This document shows, piece after piece, positions 54,824 through 64,000 of a DNA stretch of 64,000 nt (the first letter of the stretch is position 1; every line of letters begins with the position of its first letter). A program made the translations under genes and the position numbers. The notes beneath the pieces are model-generated. The model did no database searches. It saw only the letters and a program-made list of their open reading frames with translations, and was not told the DNA's origin. Origin of the DNA: Lysobacter sp. A03 (GTDB taxonomy: Bacteria > Pseudomonadota > Gammaproteobacteria > Xanthomonadales > Xanthomonadaceae); contig NZ_JXSS01000027.1 of NCBI RefSeq assembly GCF_000855665.1, forward strand, positions 1 to 64,000, given 5' to 3'.

Positions 54824-55309
54824 GTGCACGTCAAGACCGCATTGATCGTCTGTCTGGCCGTTGCAGCCAGTGGTTGCGCAACCACGTCGCGAACAATGCT
54901 CGGCCCGGCCCGTCCGGCCGTGGCGCCCGAGCAGGTGCGCATCTATTACACCCCGCCGCCGGGTCGCTATGAGGAAATCGCGATGCTGAGCACGGCCAGC
55001 GGTGCGCTGACCTACGGCGAGCAGAACAAGACCAACGAGGTCATGGGCAAGCTGCGCGCGTCCGCCGCGCAGGTGGGTGCCAACGGCGTGCTGTTCCAGG
55101 GTGCCGCGCAGGGCTACGGCGGCAGCAACATCGGTATCGGCGTGGGCAGCGGCAGCTACGGCCGGCGCAGCTCGGTGGGCGGTGGCATTGGTGTCAATGT
55201 CAGCCCGTCGCCGACCCATGCCGCCGGGATCGCGATCTACGTCTTCAATCCGCCGCCGATGGACTATCGGCCGACGGTCACGCCCGGCAGTCAGCCGCCG
55301 CGCAACTAG
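54824..55309 (+). CDS. lipoprotein with Gly-rich C-terminal part, unknown
   Basis: A 161-residue lipoprotein (GTG start) with lipobox AASGCATT, Cys about 18. The mature part has RYEEIAMLSTASGALTYGEQ and a Lys/Arg-Ala helix ending GANGVLFQG, then a Gly/Ser-rich repeat (GIGVGSGSYGRRSSVGGG) and a Pro-rich tail. I do not recognise the family; similar lipoproteins occur in relatives. AGGAGG is upstream, nine bases away. It sits at the end of the plus-strand pigment operon, and its stop overlaps the stop of the convergent halogenase-like gene (CTAG). Confidence 0.7.
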   Translation: MHVKTALIVCLAVAASGCATTSRTMLGPARPAVAPEQVRIYYTPPPGRYEEIAMLSTASGALTYGEQNKTNEVMGKLRASAAQVGANGVLFQGAAQGYGGSNIGIGVGSGSYGRRSSVGGGIGVNVSPSPTHAAGIAIYVFNPPPMDYRPTVTPGSQPPRN

Positions 55310-56997
55310 GCCGTCAGGGCCACACCAGGCGTCGGTGACGCCGCCTTGCCGCTAGGAGGAAGATCTTCCAGGCCGTACCAGACCGGCGGCAGCAACATTG
55401 CCGTGGCATCGGCGGAAGCGGTTCCGTCCACCGGACTCATCCCGGAAAGGGCCGGGTGTTGGCGGCAGGCCTGCTGCGCCATCTCGCTGGCGAGCAATTC
55501 CATGCGCTCGACGTTGGCGCGGATCCGTGCGGACAGTTCCGCGTCATCGGGACTGTCCACCAATGCCCCGTTGAGATCGCGGAACCACCCGATCGCCGAC
55601 TGGTCCAGCTCGCGCCCGTCGGGCGGGGCGTAACCGGCGGCGGCGTTGGCCTCACCCCAGCCGCGCAACAGGACTTGCATCGTCTTGTTGAGTGCGGTCG
55701 CGCGCTCCAGGGGCTTGCGCAGCCGCCCCATCAGCGACAGGTCGGCAATCTTGCCCGCGGTGTACAGCGGCGCCAGCAACGACCAGTAGTAGGTGTAGTC
55801 CCAGACCACCTTGAGCGGCATCACCAGCGCGTCGCCGAACAGCGGGTACTGGTCCTGATACAGGGTCATGGTGTTGTCGAAGAAGGAGAACAGCAACTGC
55901 TGGTAGAGCTCGGCGTGGGCGCCGATACGCGCGCCGGCGCGGTCTTTCCCGATCAGTTCGCAGATGTAGCCGTTGCTGATCGCGATGAAGTCGCTGCCCG
56001 GTGAGTAGAACGGGTCCAGGAACAACCCGGCCTCACCGGTGATCGCCCAGCGCTCGGCCGAGAACACCTGCTCGCAGTCGTGGCTGAAATGGCGCAGGAA
56101 GCGGAAGTCGCGCACCGCGTGCTGCGGGGCGTCGAGCGCCTGGGCGACGCGGGGCTGGTGTTCGCGCAGCCAGGCCATCGCCTTGTCGTGGCTGTTGATG
56201 GTGTCCAGCGGGTGCATCCGCGCGTCGCAAACGATGCCCAGCGAGTGCACGTCGGACGCCAGCGGGATCATCCAGAACCAGTAGCCGGGGCCACACAGGT
56301 GATTGGTCGAGCGCCAGCGCTCCGCCGGCTGGCAGCGCTGCTTCCAGTCGAGGTCGGACGACCAGCTGCCCGGATCCAGGCGTCCCTCGACCCGCCACCA
56401 CGCCGCATTGGCATCGTGCGGGTGCGGTTTGGCCAGCCCCAGCTTGCGCTTGAGCAGGGCGGCGCGACCGCTGGCATCCACGACCCAGCGCGCCGTCGAC
56501 ACCGATTCGACGCCGTCCCGCGCGTGGCGGACCTGATGCGCGCCGTCGCTGCCCGGCTCGGCCAGATCCACACCAACGACCTTGCAGCCCTGGCGGAAGT
56601 CGACACCGAGCGACGCTGCATGCTCGCCAAGGAAATTCTCGAAGCGTCCGCGATCGAGCTGCCAGGACATCATCGGCAGCGCGTGGCGCACGCCGACCTC
56701 GGTGGTCGCGTCGAGATCCTCGCGTCCGTCGCTGAAGAAAAACCGGAAGCCGAACTTGCGGATCTGGCGGCTGTCGAGATGCTCGCGCAGCCCGAGCACG
56801 GTGCTGAAGTAATGGGCGCCGATCTCGACCGTGGACTCACCGACCTTGAACGCCGCCTCCGGTGCCGGGTGCGTGTTGCGCTCCAGCACGGTGATGGTGA
56901 TTGCCGAATCGCGACGCTTCAGTTCGATCGCCAGACTCAGTCCTGCCAGTCCGCCGCCGAGGATCAGGACATCGATGTTCGCGTGCGGGTCTGGCAT
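55306..56997 (-). CDS. FAD-dependent halogenase-like enzyme of the xanthomonadin cluster
   Basis: A 563-residue flavoprotein of the tryptophan-halogenase family. The FAD dinucleotide motif is ILGGGLAGLS (about residues 12-21), VGEST (about 53-57) follows the stretch with the conserved Lys of halogenases (FKVGEST), and YWFWMIP near residue 240 stands for the WxWxIP halogenase motif. Xanthomonadins are brominated aryl polyenes, so this is the best candidate for the halogenation step; monooxygenase activity is the alternative. It starts on the minus strand, head-on against the biosynthetic operon, and precedes the glycosyltransferase by four bases. Confidence 0.78.
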   Translation of the reverse strand: MPDPHANIDVLILGGGLAGLSLAIELKRRDSAITITVLERNTHPAPEAAFKVGESTVEIGAHYFSTVLGLREHLDSRQIRKFGFRFFFSDGREDLDATTEVGVRHALPMMSWQLDRGRFENFLGEHAASLGVDFRQGCKVVGVDLAEPGSDGAHQVRHARDGVESVSTARWVVDASGRAALLKRKLGLAKPHPHDANAAWWRVEGRLDPGSWSSDLDWKQRCQPAERWRSTNHLCGPGYWFWMIPLASDVHSLGIVCDARMHPLDTINSHDKAMAWLREHQPRVAQALDAPQHAVRDFRFLRHFSHDCEQVFSAERWAITGEAGLFLDPFYSPGSDFIAISNGYICELIGKDRAGARIGAHAELYQQLLFSFFDNTMTLYQDQYPLFGDALVMPLKVVWDYTYYWSLLAPLYTAGKIADLSLMGRLRKPLERATALNKTMQVLLRGWGEANAAAGYAPPDGRELDQSAIGWFRDLNGALVDSPDDAELSARIRANVERMELLASEMAQQACRQHPALSGMSPVDGTASADATAMLLPPVWYGLEDLPPSGKAASPTPGVALTA

Positions 56998-57001
56998 CGG
57001 G

Positions 57002-57850
57002 TCAGCTCTTGGAGGCGTGGGGGTGGTCGCGCACGGGGGCGAAGTCGCCGGCGGGATCGTGAATCAGCGCCGGATTGGCGCGGATCTGGCGCAGGATCGC
57101 CGGCATGCGCCGGGTGTCCCAGCACTGGCCGATAACGTGGCTGGTGATGCGGGTGAAGTCGCGCAGCGGGCGGAAGTGGCTGCGTCGGAATTGCACGGCG
57201 GTGTCGTCAGCCACGCCGCGCGCGGACGCAGTCGCAGCAACGGCGTAGCGCGACTCGATCGGCACCGATACGCAGCGGGTGCCCAGCGTGCGCGCCGCCG
57301 AGATCAGGATCTGCGCCTCGAACACGAAATCCTCTCCGGGGACATCCCCCAGCGCCGCGACTTCGGCCGGGTACAGGCGTTGCCCGCTCTGGGTATCGGC
57401 GATCTGGTAGCCGGTGCCCCAGGCGATGCCCCAGTCGGCGAATGCATTGGCCGCACGTCGGTAGCGCGGTTGCTGCGAGCGCCGGCGCAGCCGCGCACCG
57501 ATGACGATGTGATCGGGATACAGGTTGCCCGCTTCGATCAGGCGCGGAATGTCGTCGGCGAGGTGCTGGCCGTCGCCGTCCATGGTCAGCACCGCCTTGG
57601 CACCGGAGTCAAGCGCGGCCTGGAAACCGCGGCGCAGGCTGGCGCCCTTGCCCTGCCGTTGCCGGTTGCGCAGCACGGTCACCGGCAGCGCGGCGATCCG
57701 GGCCACCGTGTCATCGTCGGAGCCATCATCGACTACGATCACGTTGGCGCATTGGCGCAGCGCGCCGGCCACGACCTCGCGGATGCGCAGCGCCTCGTTC
57801 AGCGCGGGAATCACGACAACGATGTTGTCCCGATGGAGACGTTCAGCCAC
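57002..57850 (-). CDS. family 2 glycosyltransferase of the pigment cluster
   Basis: A 282-residue GT-A fold family 2 glycosyltransferase. VVIPALNEA at the N-terminus and VVDDGSDDDT bind the nucleotide, and LTMDGDGQH supplies the metal-binding DxD. The start is a GTG at 57850 that overlaps the chain-length-factor gene stop by eight bases; no better start fits homology. No membrane segment is seen beyond the catalytic domain. It may attach a sugar or participate in linking the polyene head group to a lipid; the acceptor is unknown. Confidence 0.83.
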   Translation of the reverse strand: MAERLHRDNIVVVIPALNEALRIREVVAGALRQCANVIVVDDGSDDDTVARIAALPVTVLRNRQRQGKGASLRRGFQAALDSGAKAVLTMDGDGQHLADDIPRLIEAGNLYPDHIVIGARLRRRSQQPRYRRAANAFADWGIAWGTGYQIADTQSGQRLYPAEVAALGDVPGEDFVFEAQILISAARTLGTRCVSVPIESRYAVAATASARGVADDTAVQFRRSHFRPLRDFTRITSHVIGQCWDTRRMPAILRQIRANPALIHDPAGDFAPVRDHPHASKS

Positions 57851-58646
57851 GGCGTTCCACTCCCGTTTGCTGCAGCGACAGCTGGAGTATCCGCCCACCG
57901 GCGGCGAATAGGGTTGCGTGCGGATCGCCGGACGCCAGCGCGTCAAACAGCGCCAGCATCGGTGCCATGGCGTTGCCGGCATCGCGCGCCGCCAGTGGCC
58001 CGGCGGTGGACGGCGCATCGCCGTCGGTCAGCGTGGCGGCCAGTCGTGTGGCTCCGGCGCGCTCGTGGGTGGACAACACCAACGCGCCGCCAAGCAGACC
58101 GGCGCTGGGTGAGATTTTCGCCAGTGGGCCGACCGATGAGCCGTCGTAGGCGACAAGCAATACCGCCGGCACGCCGGTCGCCAGTTGCACCAGCGCCTCC
58201 AGCAGGCCCTGGGCGAACGTCGCCCGGTAGGCACTGATCGCGGTGGTGGCCGCGGTCGCGCCGGTACCGATGCTCCAGTAGCCGGCGGCGGCGTTGTGGA
58301 CCGAGTTGTGGAAGCGGGTCGGCGAGATCGTCGCCGGCTGGTCGGCGAGGGTGGCGCACATGTAGTCGGTGATCGCCAGTTCGCCGTGGGTGGAGGCGAA
58401 CACGGACGGCAACGAGGCGGGGTCGCGCCCGGCCGCCTCGCACGCGGCCAGCGCGACCTCCAGGGCGACCGCGACGGTGCCCGGCGCGCGGCGGCGCTCG
58501 TTGGGTGCCAGCAACTGTGGGGATGGACGTGCCGGTGGCGCCTCGGGCAACCGGCCCTCGCGGACAAAGTCGCGGGCACTGTCCCAGCCGGGCAAACCCG
58601 TGGTCCAGAAACCCACGCCTTCAATGGTGGCGACCAGTGCACTCAC
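57843..58646 (-). CDS. ketosynthase chain-length factor (N-terminal KS-like domain)
   Basis: A 267-residue protein covering only the N-terminal half of a ketosynthase fold. In place of the Cys nucleophile motif it has FHNSVHNAAAGYWSIG, so it is not catalytic. This is the beta-ketoacyl synthase chain-length-factor type that pairs with the full ketosynthase in aryl polyene clusters and sets product length. It overlaps the ketosynthase gene upstream by four bases (ATGA), as expected for equal production of both subunits. Confidence 0.85.
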   Translation of the reverse strand: MSALVATIEGVGFWTTGLPGWDSARDFVREGRLPEAPPARPSPQLLAPNERRRAPGTVAVALEVALAACEAAGRDPASLPSVFASTHGELAITDYMCATLADQPATISPTRFHNSVHNAAAGYWSIGTGATAATTAISAYRATFAQGLLEALVQLATGVPAVLLVAYDGSSVGPLAKISPSAGLLGGALVLSTHERAGATRLAATLTDGDAPSTAGPLAARDAGNAMAPMLALFDALASGDPHATLFAAGGRILQLSLQQTGVERRG

Positions 58647-59863
58647 GCCGAGACCCCGAACACCAGCGAGGCGTTGTTGCCGCCGAACCCGAACGAGTTG
58701 GTCATTGCCACCTGGATCGACGCCTGCGCGTTGTCGAAGCGGATCTGCGGACCGCAGGCGGGGTCCGGCGTGGTGCTGTTGAGGATGCCGGGAAGCGTGC
58801 CGTGTTGGAGCGCGATCAGGCAGAACACCGCCTCCACGATGCCGGCCGCGCCCAGGGTGTGCCCGGTCCAGCCCTTGGTTGAACTGGCGTGCAGCTGCGC
58901 CGGGAACAGGCTGGCCACCGCGGCCGCCTCGATGCGGTCATTGGCCGGGGTCGAGGTGCCGTGCAGGTTGAGGTAATCGACCTGCGCCGGGGCGATGCCC
59001 GCCCGCGCCAGTGCATCGTTCATCGCCTGCAACGCGCCCAGGCCCTGCGGGTGCGGCGAGGACATGTGGTGAGCGTCGCTGGACTCACCGTAGCCAAGCA
59101 GGCGCAGCGCGCGAGGCGCCTGCGCGCCGGCCGGCACGCGTTCCAGCAGGGCAACCCCGCCCGCCTCGCCCAGCGACAGGCCGTCGCGGTCGGCATCGAA
59201 GGGTCGACACGGCTCCGCCGAGACCAGTTGCAGCGAGTTGAAGCCGTACAGGACGCTGCCGCACAGGGTGTCCACGCCGCCGACCAGCGCGGCATCGACC
59301 ACGCCGGCCTCGATCAGCCGGGCCGCCTGTGCGAACACCTTGGCGCTGGACGAGCACGCGGTGGCCACGGTGATGCAGGGGCCGCGCGCGCCGCTGACCT
59401 GCTGCACGAAGTCGCCCAGCGAATGCACGGTATGCACGATCGGGCGGGCCAGCTCGGGTGGAAACGCGGGTGTGCCGTCGGTGTCGGGCCGCAGGTCGCG
59501 ATAGGCCTCCTCGCTGGCGCCGATGCTCGAGGTCGACGTGCCGATCACCAGCGCGACGCGTTCTGCGCCGTGGCGGCTGACCGCATCGCGGACCGCCTCG
59601 AGCATGACGTCCTGCTGCAGCGCCAGCCATGCCAGGCGGTTGTTGCGGCACTCCCAGCGTGCGAACTCGGTCGGCAGCGGCGCATCCTCAAGCCCGGCGA
59701 CGCGTCCGATCCAGCACGGCAGGGGAACGCCGTCCGCATTGGCGGGGCCGAAGTCGTTGGGCTGGAGACCGCTGCGACGCTCCAGCAGCGCGGCGTGCTG
59801 CGCCTGCACGCCGCGGCCAAGCGCGGTGGTCGCGCTCCAGGCCCGCACGGCGAGCGGTGGCAT
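58643..59863 (-). CDS. 3-ketoacyl-ACP synthase of the pigment cluster
   Basis: A 406-residue ketosynthase of the FabF/KS-alpha type. Cys170 in TVATACSSS is the nucleophile; His residues are in YLNLHGTSTPAND and GWTGHTLGAAG. It extends the 3-hydroxybenzoyl starter by malonyl-ACP units. The ATG at 59863 (MPPLAVRAW) fits homologues; the open frame continues upstream but without a ribosome binding site. It is the first gene of the minus-strand block KS, chain-length factor, glycosyltransferase, halogenase, and diverges from cls. Confidence 0.87.
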   Translation of the reverse strand: MPPLAVRAWSATTALGRGVQAQHAALLERRSGLQPNDFGPANADGVPLPCWIGRVAGLEDAPLPTEFARWECRNNRLAWLALQQDVMLEAVRDAVSRHGAERVALVIGTSTSSIGASEEAYRDLRPDTDGTPAFPPELARPIVHTVHSLGDFVQQVSGARGPCITVATACSSSAKVFAQAARLIEAGVVDAALVGGVDTLCGSVLYGFNSLQLVSAEPCRPFDADRDGLSLGEAGGVALLERVPAGAQAPRALRLLGYGESSDAHHMSSPHPQGLGALQAMNDALARAGIAPAQVDYLNLHGTSTPANDRIEAAAVASLFPAQLHASSTKGWTGHTLGAAGIVEAVFCLIALQHGTLPGILNSTTPDPACGPQIRFDNAQASIQVAMTNSFGFGGNNASLVFGVSA

Positions 59864-60045
59864 GGGCGATGGCTTGGGAGTGGCGCGCGCGTCTGGCAAG
59901 CGGCTGTCCTGTGCGGGGTGGAAGGAAACGCGGGTTGACGCGGAGTATAGCCAGCGGCCGCGACCGGGCAGGGTGAACAGGGGGCGTCCGGGTGTGTAGG
60001 GTGATGCACGCGGTTTCCTGCACACCGGAGATTGGTACGGCACCG

Positions 60046-61476
60046 ATGACGCTGTTTTTCGCCTTCCACACCATCCTGGTCCTGGCCATCGTGGTCCGCA
60101 TCCTCCTGCGCGACGATCTGTCGCCGCCGGCGCGCCTGGCGTGGTTCGTGGTCCTGATCCTGCTGCCCTACTTCGGTACGGTGATCTACTTCCTGTTCGG
60201 CGAGATCGCCATTGGCCGCAGTGCCAGGCGCCGGCATCGGAAAGTCTCCGCCGAGATCAGGACGAAGGCCTCCGCATTCATGGGCGCACCCGGTGCGTCC
60301 GAAACGCTGATCGACCCGCTCTATCGCCCGGCGTTCCGCTACGCCGCCTCGATCAACGGGTTCCATCCGGTCGTGGGCAATGCTGCCGAGCTGATGGTGG
60401 ATGGCGACGAAACCCTGCGCCGGATGGTGGCGGACATCGATGCGGCGACCGCTCAGGTCCACCTGCTGTCCTACATCTGGCTGGAAGACCACACCGGCAC
60501 GCAGATCGCGGAGGCATTGATGCGTGCCGCCAGGCGGGGCGTGACCTGTCGCGCCATGGCTGACGGCATGGGGTCACGGGCCATGGTCAAGTCCGCGCTG
60601 TGGAAGCGGATGGGTGAGGCGGGTGTCCACTGTGCGATCGCACTGTCGTTCCGAAATCTGGTGCGCGTCTTTGTCACCAGCCGCGTCGACCTGCGTAACC
60701 ACCGCAAGATCATCGTGATCGACGGACACATTACCTATTGCGGAAGTCGCAACCTGGCCGATCCCGAGTTTCTGCCCAAGGCCAAATACGCGCCCTGGGT
60801 CGACATCATGCTGCGCTTCACCGGCCCGGTGGCGGCGCAGAACCAGCTGCTGTTCGCCAGTGACTGGATGCAAGCCACGGGTGACTCACTGGACGGGTTC
60901 GATCTGCTGGCGCAGCCCGTGGCGGGCGGCTTTCCCGCGCAGGTAATGGGTGTCGGGCCGACCGGACGGCGCGGCGCGACGCCCCAATTGTTCGCGAATC
61001 TGATCGCCAGCGCGGACCGCGACCTGACCATTTCCACCCCTTACTTCGTGCCGGACACGACATTGACGGACGCCCTGTGCGCGGCCGCCTATCGCGGGGT
61101 CGCGGTGACGCTCATCTTCCCCAAGGTGAACGACAGTTGGATCGTGGCCGCCGTCAGCCACAGCTACTACCACCGGCTGCTTGACGCAGGGTGCGTGATC
61201 CATGAGTTCGAGGGTGGTCTGCTGCACGCCAAGACCATGACGATTGACGGCAAGGTCTCGGTGGTGGGGTCGTCCAACCTGGACCTGCGCAGCTTTGACC
61301 TGAATTACGAGAACAACATCCTGTTGCAGGACGAGGTGGTCACGAATGCAATATTCGAGCGGCAGCAGGATTACATTCGCCGGTCTGAACAGGTTTTGTT
61401 GCCAGCCGTGCTGGCGTGGCCGTGGTACCGGCGGATATGGAACAACGTGATCGCGACGGTTGGGCCTGTGCTATAG
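60046..61476 (+). CDS. cls: cardiolipin synthase (ClsA type)
   Basis: A 476-residue ClsA-type cardiolipin synthase. Two N-terminal membrane segments (about residues 2-20 and 33-54) precede a tandem PLD domain with the HKD motifs NHRKIIVIDGHITYCG and HAKTMTIDGKVSVVGSSN. It joins two phosphatidylglycerol molecules to cardiolipin. The ATG at 60046 agrees with the hydrophobic start; an earlier ATG at 59992 has no advantage. It is the last GC-rich gene before the sharp fall in GC. Confidence 0.92.
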   Translation: MTLFFAFHTILVLAIVVRILLRDDLSPPARLAWFVVLILLPYFGTVIYFLFGEIAIGRSARRRHRKVSAEIRTKASAFMGAPGASETLIDPLYRPAFRYAASINGFHPVVGNAAELMVDGDETLRRMVADIDAATAQVHLLSYIWLEDHTGTQIAEALMRAARRGVTCRAMADGMGSRAMVKSALWKRMGEAGVHCAIALSFRNLVRVFVTSRVDLRNHRKIIVIDGHITYCGSRNLADPEFLPKAKYAPWVDIMLRFTGPVAAQNQLLFASDWMQATGDSLDGFDLLAQPVAGGFPAQVMGVGPTGRRGATPQLFANLIASADRDLTISTPYFVPDTTLTDALCAAAYRGVAVTLIFPKVNDSWIVAAVSHSYYHRLLDAGCVIHEFEGGLLHAKTMTIDGKVSVVGSSNLDLRSFDLNYENNILLQDEVVTNAIFERQQDYIRRSEQVLLPAVLAWPWYRRIWNNVIATVGPVL

Positions 61477-61792
61477 GTCGAAGCCATGTCGCGAGGGCGA
61501 GAATCGCCAGAGCTTCAGGGTCTGGTGGCAATACCGCTTCGGTCTAAGCGAATCGTCAGGTATCACTTTGGTAGATCGCCTAGCTCATTAATCCTCTATC
61601 TAGTCATTTCAAGGTGGAACGCAACGCTATTGATCCCTCTACGCAACCGCCCTCTTGGTAATATTAATAATAGCAATTCACGTAATGGTATTGAATCCAA
61701 GCCCTTTGGACAGTGTCAAGCAGCTTCTTTTATCGAAAAATTGTCCGAGTGCAGTGAAATGTTATGCCTAATTTATACATGAAGAACGTCAG
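61477..61792. other. gene-free boundary between cls and the hsdR island
   Basis: About 316 bases with no gene I can support. GC content drops visibly here, with AATATTAATAATAG near 61660. It holds a frame of 98 codons (61486-61782) with no ribosome binding site and codon use unlike either neighbour, which I do not accept. I found no tRNA end, integrase or clear direct repeat to mark an attachment site. The region is probably the left edge of horizontally acquired DNA. Confidence 0.5.
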
Positions 61793-64000
61793 CTAAATCT
61801 GTCCACCAACCCCTTTAAACTTCTCCACAAAAGCCGCAACCTTCTGAAAAACGATCTGTTTCTTTGTTTTGTATTGCGGATTAAGCGGGCTCATTGTCGG
61901 CAGAGTAGCATTGAGTGCGGTGCCGTTTTCAGTCGCGTATTCGCGATTTAGGGACGCCTTGATGTACCGCTTTGCCTCCTCCTTATTCAGAGTCTCCGAC
62001 TGGATTAGCTGCTCGGCTTCGCGCTTTTGTTCCGCTTGGGCAAACTTGAAGAAGGCATCGATGACGCTCGCCTTGTCTCCGATGTCGTCCAGATTGGTTT
62101 GATTGATGAAGTCAACAATGAGGCTCTCTTTTGCACGGCTCCCTATGCTGGCCCGGATCACCCGTCTGACTTCATCGATGAGTTCTTCCTTGTTCTTGGT
62201 CCTCTTGTTGTGATCAAAGATAAGCTCCAAGATGTAATCGAGATTGATCTCTTGCGATTTCAGCAGATCCACCTCGAAGACGACATCATCCCAATCAACG
62301 GTCGATTGGTCCTTCTGCTCTCCATCTCTCTGATGTCGCAGCCAGTCACGCGTGTCATTGTAGGTAGAGCGGTAATCTTGAACCAATCGCTCAGACGGAA
62401 CCTCGATTTTATGCATAGCCTCAAGATCGTCGTCGCTTAGGTAGTGCTTCGCTTTGAACTCCTCCACCGCTTCTGCATCATCCTGGTCGACCCCTTGCAA
62501 GGCTATAAGCCCGGTAAACTCATCATAGTTGCGAAGAATGTTCTCTACCCGAAGGTATTCTCCGAACAGTTTTACGAACTCCTTTTTATCCTGCTCTTTG
62601 ACAATCTCACCCGGATCGGGAAAACGGCTTTTTAGCTCGTTCACCACCTCCAAATAACCACGGCAAGACCTTCCGGTGGCGATGTCGGTAAAGCCCTGCA
62701 TGTATTCCTTGTAGCTCTTTTCCAACACCACACTCTTGGTGCTCGCATTGCCGAAGAGCGTGATCGATTCAATTGTGTTCTTTTCCAGATCGCGGAAGGT
62801 CACAATGTTGCCAAAGGTCTTGGTGGCATCATAAATCCGGTTGGTGCGTGAAAACGCTTGCAGCAGTCCGTGGTAACGCAGGTTCTTATCGACAAAAAGC
62901 GTATTGAGCGTCGGCGCATCAAAACCAGTCAAGAACATGCCCACCACGATCAGCAAGTCCACCTCCTGCTTCTTCACCCGCTGAGCCAGGTCGCGGTAAT
63001 AGTTTTGGAAACCCTTGCTATCGACCCCGTAGTTCGTCTTGAACGCCGCGTTATAGTCACCAATGGCAGCACTGAGGAATTCCTTCGCGCTGCTATTCAT
63101 GGCCGATACCTCGAAACTCTCGTCGGGGATGTCGCCAATCGCATCCTGTTCCTCGTTGGCTGCGAAAGAAAATATGGTGGCGACATTGAGACGTTTTTTC
63201 TCCTCCACGCCGCCTTGCAGCTTGCGTATGGCTTCATAATAGGCCTTGGCTGCATCCACACTGCTCACCGCAAACATGGCATTGAAGCCCTTGGCCCCCA
63301 TGTGGGCACGATGCGTTTTCAGGGGGAAATTCTTGAGGATGTAGTCTGAGATCTCACGGATGCGATCTGGGTGCAGCAGTGCCTGCTTATTCTCCGCTGC
63401 CGTGAGTTTCGCCTCGTCCTGCTCGGTCTCGATGGCTTGGAACTGGGGACGCACATCGTTGTAGTCGACCTTGAATTTCAGCACCTTCTCATCGCGGATG
63501 GCGTCTGTGATGACATAGGAATGGAGCTCCAGTCCGAAGACGCTCTGCGTTGTTTCGGCACCCAAGGCGTTCTGCGGAAAAATCGGCGTGCCCGTGAAGC
63601 CAAACTGGTAATACCGCTTGAACTTCTTTTGCAGGTTCCTTTGCGCCTCACCGAATTGGCTGCGGTGGCACTCATCGAAGATGAAGACCACTTGCTTGTG
63701 GTAGATGGGAAGGTCGCCATCCCCCCGCATCAGATTGTTGAGCTTCTGGATAGTGGTGACGATGATCTTGTTATCGTCCTTCTCCATGTTCCGCTTCAGG
63801 CCTGCCGTGTTCTCGGAGCCGTTAACGCTATCGGGCGAGAAGCGCTGGTATTCCTTCATCGTCTGGTAATCGAGGTCTTTGCGATCCACCACGAAGAACA
63901 CCTTATCGACAAAATCCAGCTCGGTGGCCAATCGCGCCGCCTTGAAACTAGTGAGGGTCTTTCCTGATCCGGTGGTGTGCCAGATGAAGCCGCCGCCTTC
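61793..64000 (-). CDS. hsdR: type I restriction endonuclease subunit R (HsdR), partial
   Basis: The C-terminal 735 residues of HsdR, the translocating and cutting subunit of a type I restriction-modification system; the N-terminus lies past the window end. The frame is open to the last base. Visible motor motifs are Walker A in TTGSGKTLT (about 63956-63976), DECH box [15 protein letters not shown] (about 63660-63680), and the later [19 protein letters not shown] helicase block; the nuclease domain would be at the missing end. Base composition and codon use are clearly more AT-rich than the rest of the window. The C-terminal part should bind the HsdM-HsdS complex. hsdM and hsdS are expected beyond the right edge. 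Confidence 0.93.
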   Translation of the reverse strand, partial: EGGGFIWHTTGSGKTLTSFKAARLATELDFVDKVFFVVDRKDLDYQTMKEYQRFSPDSVNGSENTAGLKRNMEKDDNKIIVTTIQKLNNLMRGDGDLPIYHKQVVFIFDECHRSQFGEAQRNLQKKFKRYYQFGFTGTPIFPQNALGAETTQSVFGLELHSYVITDAIRDEKVLKFKVDYNDVRPQFQAIETEQDEAKLTAAENKQALLHPDRIREISDYILKNFPLKTHRAHMGAKGFNAMFAVSSVDAAKAYYEAIRKLQGGVEEKKRLNVATIFSFAANEEQDAIGDIPDESFEVSAMNSSAKEFLSAAIGDYNAAFKTNYGVDSKGFQNYYRDLAQRVKKQEVDLLIVVGMFLTGFDAPTLNTLFVDKNLRYHGLLQAFSRTNRIYDATKTFGNIVTFRDLEKNTIESITLFGNASTKSVVLEKSYKEYMQGFTDIATGRSCRGYLEVVNELKSRFPDPGEIVKEQDKKEFVKLFGEYLRVENILRNYDEFTGLIALQGVDQDDAEAVEEFKAKHYLSDDDLEAMHKIEVPSERLVQDYRSTYNDTRDWLRHQRDGEQKDQSTVDWDDVVFEVDLLKSQEINLDYILELIFDHNKRTKNKEELIDEVRRVIRASIGSRAKESLIVDFINQTNLDDIGDKASVIDAFFKFAQAEQKREAEQLIQSETLNKEEAKRYIKASLNREYATENGTALNATLPTMSPLNPQYKTKKQIVFQKVAAFVEKFKGVGGQI

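Noticed and set aside
61486-61782. 98-codon frame between cls and hsdR
   Set aside because: No ribosome binding site, mixed codon use and no recognisable protein pattern.

Overview
The window is about 64 kb of GC-rich bacterial chromosome that reads as a member of the Xanthomonadaceae (Lysobacter, Luteimonas, Xanthomonas and relatives). The evidence is an Ax21-family outer-membrane protein, an OleA of the Xanthomonas type, a XanB2-type chorismatase next to a xanthomonadin (aryl polyene) gene cluster, and housekeeping genes typical of this family. Most of the window is dense and ordinary. The exceptions are a pair of small genes near 4.2-4.8 kb, a piece of a type VI secretion locus (35-44 kb), the pigment cluster (47-60 kb), and a lower-GC restriction-modification gene at the right edge.

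Layout. 1-4.1 kb: partial unknown gene, ParA-type ATPase, SixA, YceI and a phospholipase-D-like lipoprotein, the last four closely packed. 4.2-4.8 kb: two small Ser/Arg-rich proteins, each with its own extended -10 promoter and a good ribosome binding site. 4.9-12.7 kb: thioesterase, acyltransferase, YheT hydrolase, TPR/sulfotransferase-like protein, PEBP-family protein, UppP and GlnA. 12.8-20 kb: LysM protein, PdxY, YggS, SodC lipoprotein, acetyltransferase, unknown protein and FadI-like thiolase. 20-23.2 kb: hemD-hemX-hemY on the minus strand. 23.3-29.6 kb: thioesterase, lipoprotein, rhodanese, SecB, a frameshifted gpsA, Ax21, CysM, Pgl and TrmL. 29.8-34.4 kb: M16 protease, DUF4156 lipoprotein and an OleA without oleBCD beside it.

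35.4-43.7 kb carries five same-strand genes in the order M15 peptidase (TagX-like), an unknown membrane protein, TssM, TagF and an OmpA-like protein (TagN-like). This is a coherent part of a type VI secretion locus, but sheath, tube, baseplate and ClpV genes are not in the window. The unknown membrane protein has a C-terminal half that resembles a ketosynthase/thiolase fold without the nucleophilic cysteine. I regard this as the most promising undescribed item.

43.7-46.9 kb holds a gamma carbonic anhydrase, a 56-residue membrane protein, aroE, hemB and another small membrane protein. 46.9-59.9 kb is the xanthomonadin cluster. XanB2 makes hydroxybenzoate from chorismate, and AroE feeds the shikimate pathway upstream of it. 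An ACP, ketosynthase, chain-length factor, ketoreductase and two hotdog dehydratases build the polyene. A flavin-dependent halogenase-like enzyme probably halogenates it. An LpxL-like acyltransferase, a glycosyltransferase, a LolA-like protein and an MMPL exporter would attach and move the product to the outer membrane. An aryl-ACP ligase is not seen here. The window ends with a cardiolipin synthase and the 3' two thirds or so of hsdR.
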